Part shown: in pieces, positions 1 to 11,071 of the stretch
How the letters are laid out: each line of letters begins with the position of its first letter
How positions within the stretch are numbered: position 1 is the first letter of the stretch
Source of the DNA: Phallusia fumigata
Lineage: Eukaryota; Chordata; Ascidiacea; Phlebobranchia; Ascidiidae
NCBI GenBank assembly: GCA_008931825.1
Contig: QXVZ01019553.1
Location: forward strand, 1 to 31,548
Direction: 5' to 3'
DNA: 31,548 nt
Program-made: the position numbers and the translations under genes
Notes under the pieces: generated by a model
What the model saw: the letters and a program-made list of their open reading frames with translations, nothing else
What the model was told of the DNA's origin: nothing
The model's database searches: none

Positions 1-31
1 AACTGGTTTGAGCCGGTTTTGGCCTCCTACC

Positions 32-66
<35 letters not shown>

Positions 67-1252
67 ATAAAATTTTGACCCGATTTTCGAAAATACACTA
101 ATCCAATCTCAGTGTGGTTTTTTTACCGAAATTTTTAATGCTATATTTCGAAAATAAGTGTTGAGTATTTGCACTTTTTCAGTCTGTCGTTGAGCTGCTA
201 CTGCTAAACCAATACACGGTTATCCAAAACACGACTCTGTAATTGAAATATTGCATGATATTTTATTTCAAGAGTGAAACACGGTTGAAAGTGTGCCAAT
301 GTATTTGGGTAAAAGGGCAATGTTGAGTACCTTTGATTCTGAGTGTTAATTCTGATTAAACTATTAACAATGAACCCATGTTTTGTTTTTACCTGAACTT
401 CTGAACATTAAACTGTTGACGGTAATTAACACCTAGTGAAAATGGAGCAAAATGTTGAATATACAGAATGTACACAGCGAAAAACAACACAAGTGCTACA
501 TTATAACTACAAAACTGCTGGTCTGGACATTAGGAACAGAAGAAAATATAACAGAAAGTGCAACACATGCGAAAAATAATCCTTGAGGAAATGAAAAACA
601 CAAGAACTTGAATTACAACCAGAGCAAAGTGCATACACCACANGGTTTAACCGGAATCGGAAACATAAAATTTTGACCCGATTTTCGAAAAAACACCCAT
701 CCAATCTCAGTGTGGTTTTTTACCGAAATTTTTGATTTTTTGAGCTATATTTCGAAAATAAGTGTTGAGTGTTTGCACTTTTTCATTCTGTCGTTGAGCT
801 GCTACTGCTAAACCAATATACATTTATCCAAAACACGACTCTGTAATTGAAATATTGCATGATATTTTATTTTAAGAGCATAAGTGAAACACGGTTGAAA
901 GTGTGCCAAGATATTTGGGCAAAAAGGCAATGTTGAGTACCTTTGATTCTAAGTGTTAATTCTGATTAAACTATTAACAATGAACCCATGTTTTGTTTTT
1001 ACCTGAACTTCTGAACATTAAACTGTTGACGGTAAATAACACCTAGTGAAAATGGAGCAAAATGTTGAATATACAGAATGAACACAGCGAAAAACAACAC
1101 AAGTGCTACATTATAACTACAAAATTGCTGGTCTGGACATTAGGAACAGAAGAAAATATAACAGAAAGTGCAACACATGCAAAAAATAATCCTTGAGGAA
1201 ATGAAAAACACAAGAACTTTAATTACAACCAGAGCAAAGTGCATACACCACA
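1..1252. repeat. Near-identical ~0.6 kb tandem copies around an N
   Basis: Copy 1 spans about 5-642 and copy 2 spans 644-1252, with a single N at 643 between them. Both begin with a GGTTT..CCGG stretch, share the block starting ACATAAAATTTTGACCC, and end at the same bases (GCATACACCACA). Only copy 2 continues into unique sequence. The copies differ by scattered substitutions and small indels, and the long G run is present only in copy 1. I see no coding potential. The layout fits two overlapping contig ends joined without merging, although a true tandem duplication cannot be excluded from sequence alone. Confidence 0.9.
34..64. repeat. G homopolymer, 31 bases
   Basis: An uninterrupted run of 31 G lies at the left edge of copy 1 of the duplicated block. 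The second copy lacks it and reads straight through the corresponding place. It could be a real poly-G tract able to form a quadruplex, or a sequencing or assembly artefact. Confidence 0.95.
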
Positions 1253-1768
1253 AGTGCTGCACAAACCAATATGTTTAACACAGCGAAGGGGAAAATAATC
1301 AAAATTTAAGCTGCCAAAAAATGTAGATAACAAGGGTAAAATTCTTTAGAGAAATTAGCTGTGACAAAATAACCGCAAAACAAACACATGATGTGTTGCT
1401 TTCAATCCAAATTGGTAAATACTTTGGTGAAAGAAATGATTTTAATAGCAGATAACTTCAAACTAAGTTCGGTGGAAGTGCAATTGAGACAAGCATGATA
1501 TTACAACAAAGTTATTTCAGTAACATTTTAACACTTTTTTATCGCATAAACGATTATCTGCTTTTACCGATTACAATCAGGTACCAGTGCTGACCATAAG
1601 CTGCTTAAAACACATTTCTTCAACAAGGTTTATATTGTTGTTTTTGTAACAGTTGCTCCAACTATAATTTTCAAAAAAATTGAAATTTTTATGTCTTAAC
1701 TTTGGTTATTTTAAACGATTCAATATTAAAGCATATTAATTTGGGTAAACGTTGTCCCTGTATGTTTT
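1253..1768. other. Gene-free stretch left of the GST gene
   Basis: AT-rich sequence with no supported exon on either strand. It lies downstream of the 3' end of the minus-strand GST gene. Nothing further is recognised. Confidence 0.6.
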
Positions 1769-1774
1769 TTTATT
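1769..1774 (-). terminator. Poly(A) signal AATAAA of the omega GST gene
   Basis: On the minus strand a canonical AATAAA begins about 33 bases past the stop codon of the GST gene. It is the first such hexamer downstream, so a very short 3' UTR is likely. Confidence 0.65.
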
Positions 1775-1806
1775 ACTTTTTTCAAATTCATTACAACAAT
1801 AAAAAA

Positions 1807-3293
1807 TTATTCTTCAGTTTCCTCAGTCATGTCATAGTCGATTTTTTTCGCACGCGACGCTGCGGCAAACCTGCGATGCATGGAATTCGGCAATTGACAC
1901 ATTTTTACAGCTGAATCACAGAGCATGCGGTTATAGTATGACTCAACAAACAAGAATTGAGAAATACAAATTGGCCACAGAGCCCCAATGCGCTCCAAGT
2001 GGGGCCACAGCATGTAATCGGTAAACCCAGGTTGATCCCCACATACGAAATCTGAGCCATTGCTTTCGAGAAACTTGTCGATTTTTTCCAATCCCTCTTT
2101 CACTATCATAAGTCCTCGTCCTTGTTTGTCCGCTGTATGATAAACAGCCTCAACAAAGCCCCGAATTGTCTGCAAAATAAATATTTACTAATGATAAAAT
2201 ATGAAACAAGCCTCAACATAAACCTAATGTCTTAAAAGCTTAAAATTTTTGATGCACTTACTGACCACAAAATAACTTGAGCACAACAACTTCCTTTTTC
2301 AATTTTTATTGAAAGTAAAAAAAAATGTTTCTGTAGCAAAGGAAACTTTACAATATGTGGCCCACAGTTTTCTGCAGCTCGAAAAATTTGGGCTTATGTT
2401 ATTTTAAAACTCTTTACTCTAAACTTCTTACCCTCTCATTATCACTTAACAGAACGTTCTCCCTGGCTTTTTTCATTGGGTCGCTTGTCGTCAACTTATC
2501 ACCAGGGTAGGCATCATCCACGTATTGTGATGCAACAATCGATTCACGTATGATGTCACCATTAATCTCCAGCACAGGAACTTCACCACGATGATTTTTT
2601 GTCAAATACCAACTCGGTTTGCTCACAAGGTTAATGTTGATAGTTTCATATCTGTTTTTAACAAAGAACAACTTGATTGTGTGATTTTATCAACTATAAC
2701 AGCAAATCAGAACAGTTTTACAGTAACAATTCTATGGCAGGGTTGTCATCCTAGTATAGGACAAATAGAACACAATGCAAGAATAACCATCAGACAAGTT
2801 ATTTCTTATTTTTGGAAGTCATGTAAAACATGTGCAACATCCCAAAAAACAAGTTAAATTTTTTATAGCTAACTTTTAAAGCTATAAAAGCTTTATTTTG
2901 GATATTTAGGCAAATGTCCTGTGTTTATACCACTTTACCGAAATGCATGTTCATTACACCAAACAGACAGGTCACAAAATTTTTTTGGAATTTAAGCTAT
3001 TTGTTCTACTTGGGGCTGATTACAGTGCCTAGCCAACATGCTACATTAGGTTTCAGTAAATGGTAACACATACTCAACGCCCTTCGCAGCTAGAATCAAC
3101 TTCAATCGATGAGTAAATGGAGAAAACTTTGTCCCATAAACTCTGAGAACATCCTGTTTTGGGGGATCAGGCACCTCAGAATCTAAGCAAAAGAGACTGT
3201 TGGAAAAAATTTTTCCACCGCGCTTCACAAAATTTATGTTATCTTTAGGTCAATAACAGTTTGCAGAGAATAACATCTAAATGCACCTGACAT
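1807..3293 (-). CDS. Omega-class glutathione S-transferase, 4 exons
   Basis: Likely cytosolic thiol-transferase/dehydroascorbate reductase-type enzyme, 232 aa, the usual omega length. Coding exons on the minus strand are 3287-3293, 3074-3182, 2432-2651 and 1807-2169; all junctions are GT-AG and the frame closes. The N-terminal thioredoxin-like domain (about residues 13-92) reads LRVYGTKFSPFTHRLKL, AAKGVEYETININL, then the glutathione-binding VPVLE (63-67) and ES (75-76), then YVDDAYPGDKL. The all-helical C-terminal domain contains FTDYMLWPHLERIGALW, matching the omega 'DYLLWPWFERL' region. The tail is acidic. The residue aligned with the catalytic Cys (Cys32 in human GSTO1) is Ser23, codon TCT. 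The start is inferred: the main N-terminal exon has no ATG of its own, and a 7-base exon ATGTCAG with a GTGCAT donor gives MSDSEVPDPP in frame after the TTTTGCTTAG acceptor. GSTO1 versus GSTO2 orthology is not resolvable here. Confidence 0.9.
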
Positions 3294-5915
3294 TTTTTAA
3301 CTCTTTTATTTTCTAGCCAATTCTAAGCCCCACAGGGCCCTGACCGTGCATAAATGTGTTAAAAGTGTTCAAAATTGATATGGTAACTAAGGTTGTAGCA
3401 CAGTCTAAGTGCCAACCAGACCAGCGTTACATTTTGCAAACACTGCCAACAAAATTTCTGTTGACAGGAATACACCAAGGTAATCTGGCCTGAAAAAATA
3501 TGGTCTATTACCCTTACATATATCATGGTTTTGCAAATGAATTAATATTCAATACCCTATACATGGGGAATACAAAACCTACCTTTTGCCAAATGCACTA
3601 CTTCACCACATTCAATGACCATTTTGTTGTTTTGGAAGAGTCGAAGCTTTGCAGCAAAAAACAGTTTAACAGTATGGTAGTTTTTACTGAAAACACATAA
3701 AATCATGTGAAATATAAAGGCAAAACACATAGTTGTAATGTTTGTTTAAAAAGAGTATAGCAAAGTTACCTGTCAAGATCCTATTTTTATATTGTTGCCG
3801 TCGAACAAACCAGGAACAGATAAAGAAAACAAATTACTCCTTCACTAACCGCAACTCCTGACTCAGCATCAAATTTAAATGCCGCGCAAGTAAAAAAATA
3901 GAAACCGTACTTCAAGTAATGGTTGTTAACGACTAACTGTTTGCAAAATTAAAAATCCCTGTTTATTTTTAACCAAACTACCGTAAATTGCCAAAATGCA
4001 CATTTACGTTTTTCCAGTACAATTTACTGCGAAGGCAAAACAGGCAAGATGTAACGCAAAGCGCCGGGTCGCAATTTATAGCCAAAATAGCAGCTTGCCG
4101 ACTTACGTACTTTCAACCCTGAATATGCTGCAGCTTTCACACTATTTTCGTAACTTTGTTATGGCTCCAGTGTTACAATTTCGTCGAGTTTATATTGCCA
4201 GACCTACGCACCATATAAGGACAATTTTCCCCACAAAGGTGCGCGCAAACCTGTTTGCTTTTATTGCTGCGGCCACGGGGATAACAAGTTAGCTATCGAT
4301 GACAAAAGATACTGTTCTTGTTCGATTACATCATTTCTGTGTAGCTATAGCTGTTATCCAAGTTGTTGTTTTCGAAAGTTCTTTTCTCCTTTACCCTAAT
4401 ATGAAAAAACACTGCCTTTGGTCCAGTGTAAAACATGAGATTTGAAAAAAGCGATACGGGGTGAAAAGGAGAATGTATTCGGGGAAGTGCCTGGGCCTGT
4501 GCGTGCCTTGCAATCAGGTATTAAACTTTACAAGCGGCACATTTGGCTAAATAAAGTCACAGAATGAAGACTTCATGTTTTAACCACTTCACCAAATTAT
4601 GCTACTCTTTTCGAAAATCTTAATGTACGTAACGCTTTTGAACAAAAGTCACTAGTTTAATTCCTTAACGCAATTTACTAGTCTGTCACCACAACGAAGC
4701 CACGGTTTGCTTTTTAGTTGTACCAATTTGCTGCAATGTGCAAGTAAAATTAAACGTGCGGTGACCCGTCTAAAACTGCAAAAACTGCAACACTCATGTT
4801 ACCTTATTTGGTGTTGAAGCAGGGTAGACATAAAGCGGAATTAATGAGGTTACGCAAAACCATGACATAGGTCAAACAAGCACCATTACCTTCTTATTTC
4901 TGTAAATCAAGTTACCTCATACATTGGTATACCAGCAGACTTGACTCAGTCTTGTTTTGCCGAGATGTTCCTGCAAACAATTGTGCTGTCACGTTTGGAG
5001 AGGCGTTGTGATTATTCAATGCCCTTATTTGGAAAAAAACATGGTTTAGCTGCTGGGGCTTTCGAAGTAGATTTGGTAACCTTCTGTGTGGACATATTTG
5101 GTCAGGTTAATCTGACAAAAGTCGTTCACGTTTAGCTTTCCAAATATGGTGCGAGGACGGTGAATTGCTTGGGATTACGTAGTTGATACTCCTGTTGATT
5201 TTGCACGCTTGAATAGTCAGGTGTTAAATGCAACAATCCGAAATCCAGTTTTATTTCTGACAGGGTAATTGAAAATAACTTTAAAATTAAAGCGGTCAAA
5301 TCATAAGTTTTCTCACCGTTGAAACTTGTAAATTACTATGTAACAAAATTTAGCATTAAAACAGTCCTGGATATATTTTGGTAATCCGGATTAAACCAAA
5401 AATACAAACATTTTAATTTAGATTTGCCTAAAATTGAAAAAAGCAAAAAATAGAGCGTTTGTTGTTATTGTGGTGGCACAAAATTTTTAGTGACAACAGT
5501 CGTCTGAAAACAAGGCAAAAATTAACCTTGCATTCTTTTTCCTGCGTGCCAACGTACTCTACCGCTCAGGAAAAAATGTCAACAAATTGCTGGTAGTTGT
5601 TTAAAGAATTTTTTTTGTAAATTTTAGCTCTTGATCGCGCATTAGCACCAAATCTTGCAAAAACCAACGTATTCTTTGTTAGATCCCAAGTCTGTTATAA
5701 AAGATAACACTAACTGCGCTCCAGAAATGTAGAAAAAGCGACCAGGATTCAGATCTTGTGCCAAAAAACTTACTTCAAAATTTATAAGTTATTTTGTTGT
5801 TTGAAAATGTACATTGTTCAACGTTTGATTTTTGCAATATAGTTTTTTAAATCCAGATGACTAAATACAGATAATTAAATTATGATGTGAAAAGCAACCA
5901 AGATTGTAAAAAACA
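3294..5915. other. Intergenic region between head-to-head genes
   Basis: These 2.6 kb separate the GST start (minus strand) from the LRRC56 start (plus strand), so they should hold both promoters and any 5' UTR exons. Around 3990-4290 the sequence is somewhat richer in G, C and CpG, with an open 98-codon plus-strand frame that resembles no family I know. At 5590-5915 there are several possible CAG/TAG acceptors shortly before the LRRC56 ATG. I found no convincing TATA box or RFX X-box. Confidence 0.55.
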
Positions 5916-7741
5916 ATGGACGATGAATGGCTGCACGCTGTCAATGACAGTTTTGTAAACCCTGAGCCTATAGTTTTGGAGGAATCAGATGTGATCATAA
6001 ATGATTTCCTGTCCCCTTCAAAACTACAAGAAATTACAAAACAAAACGATCTTTCTGCTGTTACTTCATTGGAAATGGTGGCAGACACAAGGGAAACTAC
6101 ACTTGGAAACTTTGGACAATATGTTCCAAATTTAAAACAACTTAAACTTAGCGACAGTATGATACCATCTGTTCGTGACATTGGGACATCACTAATGCAC
6201 TTGCAGGTTTTATGGATGTCCAGATGTGGCTTATCAGACATCGATGGAATTGCTTCAATGCAAAACCTTAAGGAACTATATGTTTCATTCAACAATATTT
6301 CTGATGTAAGTCCGATCAGTTTTCTTGAATCTGTTGAGGTCGCTGATTTAGAAGGGAATAAAATAGCTGATGCAGAACAGTTGGATTATTTGGCAATGTT
6401 AACAAACTTAACCACTTTGACTTTGTCAGGAAATCCAATTTGCCAACAGTATCAATCACAGTGCAAAACAATGTGCTCATTTCGTGAACTTGTACTTGAA
6501 AAAATGCCTGGACTGCAAATGTTTAATGATGAGCATTCATTAAGCAGTGACATTGATGACATTCGGCCGAGCACGGCAGCCTCATCACACTCACAAGAAG
6601 ACATAGATATTATAAATACTGCAATCAAAGAGGGGATATTAAAAAATGGGGATCTCAAAGTGCCGCAGTATACATTACCTTCAGACAAACTTAGTCAGTT
6701 ACCTAATACAGTGTTACATACAACGCAAAACTCCACACATGTTACCCGACAACGGCCAGCAACTGCTGGTGCCCAACGCTCTATCAGTGTTGTATCCCCT
6801 GACAACAGAAAGTTTATTCCAAGTCCTCAAACCAGGCCAGGTTCATCCGGCTCAGAAGGTGGAATATTTCAAGACGACTCCAGTTCCTTAACACAAGGTG
6901 ACGTTATTTGCGGAAACCCATTTCACCTTGCTAGGAATCGGAAGAAAACATCACTATCACTCACCAAGGTGGTAGACACTGAAAAATCATCCCTTATCCG
7001 GCATAGGCCATCAACATCACTTGGCTTGCGAAGCCGGCCTATGAAAGTTGGAACAGGTAATTCTACTCCAGTTTCACAAGATGAAAAAGTTAGGTCAGAC
7101 ATGAATTCACCAGAGGTTCCAGCCTATGAAAGTGAGATTTCAGAATCTGACCGACTTTCCCCTCAAAGAACTGATTCAACTCCTCCACCAACAACTTCAT
7201 CCAGACAGGTTAAAACTACTTGGTTGTGTGATGAGGCAAAAACGTGCTGTACAAAAGTTGAATATTTTTCTTCAATGCTATACAAAAGTTGTTTTATTGC
7301 AACAATTAGGCAAAGAACAAATCAAAAATCCCTTATTAAAATGTAATTTAGTTTAAAAACATAATGTTAACCAATTCTAATCAACCTAATTACAAAATGT
7401 TTCCGACAATCCAAATAAAAGTGTTTTTTAAACAACTGGCAAAGTGTCATTTAAAAGAAATATTTTCTTTAGGTGATTCCATTAGCAACCAAGTGTAACT
7501 TAAGTACGTTATCATTCAGATTCCCTCTCCAATTGCTTCAAGTGGACAACCATACAAGACCCCAACCCCACCCCCTCGCTCACCCCAGAGGCCCCAAACT
7601 GCTGGTGACTTTCGTGCCGGTCGGTACAGGAGGTCTTACTCTTCTGCATCATCGTCTGTTAACGTGATGAGTGTTAATGCTGTGTCATCACGATTCAGAT
7701 CCAGTGAACCTATTAGAAAAGAAATTGAGGATTTAACCTAA
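5916..7741 (+). CDS. LRRC56: LRRC56 (ODA8-type) leucine-rich repeat ciliary protein
   Basis: Family role: LRRC56, the relative of Chlamydomonas ODA8, helps assemble or transport outer dynein arms in motile cilia. Exon 1 is 5916-7208, with donor CAG|GTTAAA. Exon 2 is 7520-7741, with acceptor TTATCATTCAG. Together they encode about 504 aa, close to the human protein. An in-frame TAA at 5907-5909 supports the start. Leucine-rich repeats cover about residues 72-176, including LQVLWMSRCGLSDIDGIAS, LKELYVSFNNISDVSP and VADLEGNKI, which match LRRC56 closely. The rest is a disordered Ser/Pro/Arg-rich tail with repeated RP-x-TA motifs: RPSTAA 217, RPATAG 280, RPSTSLG 364, RPQTAG 455. The last lies in exon 2 and supports its frame. 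A stronger-looking acceptor at 7472 leads into another frame without these motifs. Reading through the intron stops at 7346. The exact exon 2 start is the least certain point. Confidence 0.9.
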
Positions 7742-10700
7742 GACTTAAAAATTACAGTTTGGAAAGAAGCATCTTGTGTAATACAGTTTTTTTAGCGTAG
7801 TAATAATGCTTCAGGGTCAGTAAAACATTGGAAATGTTAAAAGTAATTTTAGGATTATTTGTCATCTTTGCTTTTAGTTTAAATGATAAAAACGTAGTCT
7901 ATTTTCCAAGGATTTTTAAGTAGTGCCTAACTTACTAAAGCTGAGATTATTAATTTTGTTGCTCTTTGATTAGCCGTTTCTAATTTTAACTTGGCATCAC
8001 ATTTGTCAATCTTTAAAACAACAGTATTCTTTAAGCATGTTTTAAAGCAAAAATATTGTTTTGGTTTTTCTATCATGCTTTCAAATGTGGGATTTGTTTT
8101 GATGGGCAGCTTTCACCTGGTAGTTTATTCCAGCTAGACTTTTGAAATGGGTTTGGGCACAAAATGTTGCACACCAGCAATTTTCACTAAAAACAACAGA
8201 ATTATCTCAGAATCTAAGGGGTATTTTACATTTTTCTGTAAATTTATGTCTAACACCTCAAAGAACAAATTATTAATACATCATAGATACAAAAAATGAT
8301 ACAAATCCTGAATGTCATTTACTAAAAGTGAGTATGCTACACTGTGATCCTCTGCAAACTGTTCGTATTGCATTCACATGTGTATCCCAATCCGTGTTAA
8401 AACTCTGTATCTTCCATACATGCTATACTCCAATGCCGCTTTAATGTCAGGTGTGTATTTTATTTATTTTAATTCATAATTTACTTTGCACTGTACTTTA
8501 CCTTTGCGTGGTTCTGTTTTTTCTGTTAGAGAAGTACATTGTTTTGCCTTTTGCTGACTTAAATGCCACTCTAAAGGTCAGTTTCATTAGAGCACAGATA
8601 AATTGAACTGTCTTACATTCTACCCTGTTGCATTTGCCCAAGCACAAAAACGTTGGTAACATTGCAGCAACCCTGTGAAATAGGTCCCTTTTTCCAAGAA
8701 AAATAATCAGACCAAGATACACTAAAATATAAACTCAACTCAACAGATTCCGAATGTCATCTTTTTAGCATTTGGTAAAGCTGATTTACCATGATATTTC
8801 AAGTACAGACTTAACCCAACCTGATAATGTACAATATTACCACAAAATCTATCTCTTCAACTAACTTTTTTTAAAGGAATAATTGCCGATGCTTAGATGT
8901 GCCTTTTTAACTAGTAGCCTCAAAGTCATCTCATATTTTACACATAGCATTTTATTTCTTTTCACAAGCAAAAAACGTGGGAGCACAAACAAAAGAAATT
9001 TCATTGACTTAACCTTTTGTGAACTTTTTCTTAAATTTGAAAGAAAAATTGCTGTTCCAAAAACACAGGAAATTGTTGCCGAAATTATGCGAATGGCAAA
9101 ATTAAGATTTGATGTCACATAAACACATTAGTTTATACTCCTGTTAAAAGAATGGAACATGTTACTTAACTAAAGACTCTGTAGGTATCCACTGGAACTT
9201 GGAAATACTATAAAATGCCACAGGTTTGGAAATAGGACATTAAAAAAGGCAAAGTTCGGGCTACAGAAAACTAACAGTAACATGATTTTGAAAATATTTG
9301 CTTATTGACATTTTGCAGAAGTGAATTTTGCATTTTACAAAAAATTGAAAAGAGTAAGTTTAACTTAACAGTAAATTGAATAGTAACATAGTTTTAGCAG
9401 GTTATGGCACAGTGGAAAAGTTACCCCTGTTGAAGATGTACATTATTAGCTTGATAAAAAACTGGATAATTTTAATTTCCAACCCTTTTAACAAAATTTA
9501 ATTTTTGTAAAAATGTGCAATAAAACGTCTAGGTATTTGCCAAAAATACAAAAATTCAAAAAGGATCAAAAAAGTTCTTTTATTTAAGGTGCTTTATCAT
9601 GTAGTGCCGTCAAAACCTTACACAAAATGGGCATCATTATGATCTGCTTTAAGGTCACAACAGTTTTACATTTTTTGAAGAAAAACAGGCATCTATGCAT
9701 TGTTTAATTTTGTTACCTTCATTATTTATTATATTAATGGTGAAGAATTGCAACCAATATAATAAACTTTGATTGCATGCACTTGATAGTACATCACAAG
9801 TTTGCATGTCTTTCATTTTGGATGTAAGGCCGAGGCATGAAGCCAATACTCTAGACACAAAGTTGAAGTAACCTTTACAATGACAGTGTATGAGAAACAT
9901 TATGCAGAACACAAACAAAAAACCAGTACTTTAGCAAAGAAAGGGCAGCACAATAAGAATAAAAGGCACACTAAAGTAATGCCCTACAGTACAGCAGTTC
10001 ATCTTGAGATTCATAACAATGATACAGTTCTATAATTTTTTTTCTACCCTGAAAAGTGCCATTGTTAAACAATTGTACTCAGAGCTGCGTCATGTTGCCG
10101 TCCAGTATAAGGGGTTACCACTGTTTCAGGACAAAAAGTTTACAGTTGACCAACATCATGACATTTTCATGTGTTCATTGGTAAACATAAAAACCAAACA
10201 AACACAGTTTTAAAATCACTTGTTTTTGTTAACAATGCCAATTTATTTTGCAAGAAGTTTTTATTGAGTATCTACTACTGTATGCATTTTACATGAATAT
10301 ATTTTATTTCAAATTTAGAGGGCAATTTACTGGTCTTCCAAGTTGTGAACCCCTACTTTCATTTGCGGCAAATCATTGGCATGCAGGTCTAACTACACAG
10401 TTGGCCTAAACGCTGGCTAGGCAAAAATGCTAAAAACCCGAAATCCCTTGCTACTGTGGCAGCAAGGTCATATGATAGTCGGTTTACATTTCATAGCAAA
10501 AGCTTACCATGCTAATTTGCTACACTACTGATGGAAAAAATTTCTATCAGTTACACAAGGGACTTACTGACCAGTCCGCATATGTTGCTGTGACTTTGCG
10601 TGGGTCCCTCATCCCTCATGCAATGACAATAAGTTCACATAGCATTTAAAGTTTATCTTGTTAACACAAAAAATTTTTTTTCGAAATTTAAAATGTGGTG

Positions 10701-11028
10701 GTGTTAACATTTAGTTTTTTTAAATACTGCCTAAATGTAGGCCAAAAAGGGTTTTTAGGTCTGGCAATGCCTTCAATACAGTGGCTTCATTTGGTCCAAA
10801 AACTAGTATCAGGAACTAATTTGCTAAAACAGATACTGCATAAAATTACTACATAGAAAATTGGCACTTCAGATAAAAACAAAACACTACTATTTACAAT
10901 CACTTGAAGAGAAGTGATTGTTACCATAAAAGGAGCAGTTATTGCATCAAAATTTTCTCAAAATTTCATTGCAATTTTCTTAAGAACTTTTTACTGTTAC
11001 TGCAGGACAATAAAAAAAATTTAAGTTA
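7742..11028. other. Gene-free stretch between convergent genes
   Basis: These ~3.3 kb lie between the 3' ends of LRRC56 and the CARD9-like gene and probably include both 3' UTRs. No exon is supported on either strand. Minus-strand AATAAA hexamers at 10242-10247 and 10260-10265 are possible poly(A) signals for the CARD9-like gene, about 0.8 kb past its stop. The nearest clear plus-strand AATAAA for LRRC56 is 9519-9524, which is far away. Around 10335-10360 the words TTGTGAACCCCTA resemble degraded hAT-type repeat ends, but this is weak. Confidence 0.5.
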
Positions 11029-11050
11029 TGACATCACAGTTGTGATGTCA
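11029..11050. repeat. CRE-like inverted repeat in the CARD9-like 3' UTR
   Basis: Two perfect 10-base arms, TGACATCACA and TGTGATGTCA, are separated by 2 bases. They lie just past the stop codon of the CARD9-like gene. A third TGATGTCA follows at 11060-11067. The arms could pair as an RNA hairpin in the 3' UTR or bind bZIP factors as DNA. Confidence 0.85.
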
Positions 11051-11071
11051 CAATGGCGGTGATGTCATTGA

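Noticed and set aside
3996-4292. 98-codon plus-strand frame in the GST/LRRC56 intergenic region
   Set aside because: No recognisable domain, no clear splice or promoter context, and a length possible by chance in a CpG-richer patch.
5916-7346. 476 aa read-through version of LRRC56
   Set aside because: The last ~45 residues lie beyond a good donor and look like translated intron, and a coherent exon 2 follows.
7473-7667. Alternative frame of LRRC56 exon 2 from the acceptor at 7472
   Set aside because: Its translation lacks the Ser/Arg-rich RP-x-TA character, while the other frame has RPQTAG and runs longer to 7741.
8861-9122. Overlapping open frames on both strands (79 and 85 codons)
   Set aside because: Both strands are open over the same bases, neither product resembles a known family, and there is no poly(A) or splice context.
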